Shown here in pieces: positions 32,537 through 33,337 of a DNA stretch of 33,337 bases. The position numbers and the translations under genes are program-made. Source of the stretch: an uncultured bacterium (GTDB lineage: Bacteria; Verrucomicrobiota; Kiritimatiellia; RFP12; UBA1067). The notes beneath the pieces are model-generated. The model did no database searches. It was not told the DNA's origin and saw only the letters and a list, made by a program, of their open reading frames with translations. Within the stretch, counting starts at the first letter, position 1; the number at the start of each line of letters is the position of its first letter. The DNA lies in the NCBI GenBank assembly GCA_902763655.1, contig CACWSW010000009.1, forward strand, positions 1 to 33,337, given 5' to 3'.

Positions 32537-33337
32537 TTACTTCATCGGGCAGCCGACATTGTCCTTGAACACGAAGTCCGGCCCGTGGCCGCCCTGGTCC
32601 ACGAGCAGCGTGTCCATGTATCCGGCGGCGAGGGCGTTGTCCTTCACGATCGAGTACGACATCCCCTTGAGGACGAATCCCACCTGCGGCGTGAAGAGAC
32701 CCTTGCCGCCGTCGTCGCGTCCTGCGCGGCAGACGTTGCCCGTGAAGGCGATTCCGCTGCACTTCTCCATGCGCACCTGGCAGGAGCGCTCGCCCTCGGA
32801 GAGCTCGCGCGAGTCCTTGCCGCACCGGCGGAAGAGGTTGCCGGTGAACGTGGAGGCGCTCACGCCCACGGCGCAGAGCCCCGCGCCCCAGTTGCGGTCG
32901 AAGGAGTTGCCGGTCACGTTCCAGGCGTCACCGCCGCAGAGGTAGAGCCCGTAGCCGCGGTTCCACTCCACGCGGTTGGCGGTGAACATCACCGTGGCGC
33001 CGCACTCCTCCGTGCCGAAGCCGTGTCCGCCGTTGCCGGAGAACTGGTTGTCCGTCACGAAACCGTCCCAACCGTGGATCATCACGCCGGAACCGACGTT
33101 GTGGTAGCACTGGCTGTGGCGGATGATGAAGAGCCACACGCGCTTGAGGTAGATGCCGTGCCCGGAGAACTCCTGCACCTTGGTGTCCTCGACCACGAGG
33201 GTGTCTTCGCACGGACTGAACTTCGTGGCGTTGTTGAGGAAGATGCCGTGCACCGGCGCGGGCGTCTTGCGGATGCCCTGCAGGAGGAGTCCGTGCACGT
33301 GCACGCCGTACGCGCCCGTGATGTCGAGCAGGCAGGA
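32537..33337 (-). CDS. right-handed parallel beta-helix protein, 5' end missing
   Basis: About 266 visible residues; the frame stays open to the window edge, so the start lies beyond it. Repeating short strands with Asn ladders (HGIYLKRVWLFIIRHSQCYH in part, SGVMIHGWDGFVTDNQFSGN, TANRVEWNRGYGLYLCGGDA in part, NVTGNSFDRNWGAGLCAVGV, TFTGNLFRRC, AFTGNVCRAG) are diagnostic of the pectate-lyase/NosD-type beta-helix fold. No catalytic set can be assigned. It is first of three visible genes on this strand, 48 bases before the ThuA start, and probably acts on or binds a polysaccharide. Confidence 0.82.
   Translation of the reverse strand, partial: SCLLDITGAYGVHVHGLLLQGIRKTPAPVHGIFLNNATKFSPCEDTLVVEDTKVQEFSGHGIYLKRVWLFIIRHSQCYHNVGSGVMIHGWDGFVTDNQFSGNGGHGFGTEECGATVMFTANRVEWNRGYGLYLCGGDAWNVTGNSFDRNWGAGLCAVGVSASTFTGNLFRRCGKDSRELSEGERSCQVRMEKCSGIAFTGNVCRAGRDDGGKGLFTPQVGFVLKGMSYSIVKDNALAAGYMDTLLVDQGGHGPDFVFKDNVGCPMK

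Overview
The window reads as one piece of a GC-rich chromosome from a Gram-negative carbohydrate-degrading bacterium. My best inference is the Verrucomicrobiota/Kiritimatiellota group, moderately sure. The reasons are a secretin and other outer-membrane pilus parts, a GH106-type rhamnosidase, a Tat-exported Gfo/Idh/MocA oxidoreductase beside a ThuA protein and a beta-helix protein, and several families of dispersed hairpin repeats. No rRNA, tRNA, transposase or phage gene was seen.

Layout. 1-3362: 3' part of a GH106-type glycoside hydrolase, then an N-acetylneuraminate-lyase-like aldolase. 3392-6019: a tight trpF-trpB-trpA operon behind a sigma-70 promoter. 6028-8401: a PAS protein and, divergently, an unusual HU/coiled-coil/zinc-ribbon protein. 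8565-15570: a minus-strand pseudopilin operon (TPR-MshEN protein, PilV-, PilW- and PilX-like proteins, tail-anchored protein) diverging from plus-strand pilB/gspE and pilC/gspF. 15774-17156: an NtrC-type sigma-54 activator. 17547-20048: a major pilin-like gene with terminator, then a GT-C-like membrane protein. 20091-22449: an ABC-2 transporter pair plus a His-rich TPR-like protein. 22615-28759: a membrane protein, then a pilMNOP-like operon ending in a secretin. 28923-30169: a secreted 21-residue-repeat protein and thiE. 30175-33337 (minus): beta-helix protein (cut by the window edge), ThuA protein, Gfo/Idh/MocA protein.

How it fits together. Most of a type IV pilus/type II secretion-like machine is here (ATPase, platform, pilin, minor pilins, PilMNOP-like alignment complex, secretin). 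Six sites match the sigma-54 promoter pattern (GG-N10-GC, mostly TGGCATG-N4-YTGCW). They lie in front of the pilin, pilB, the pseudopilin operon, the pilM operon, and, outside the obvious pilus genes, the PAS protein and the HU-fusion protein. An NtrC-type activator with an intact GAFTGA loop sits in the middle. This suggests one sigma-54 regulon that links the pilus with an HU-like coiled-coil protein of unknown function, which is the most promising new system in the window.

The second notable layer is repeats: REP-like hairpins with a GGAG head lie in frame inside two protein genes, palindromic CACGAAA-rich elements sit at the ends of three operons, and TTTTAACC-type arrays occupy intergenic gaps.
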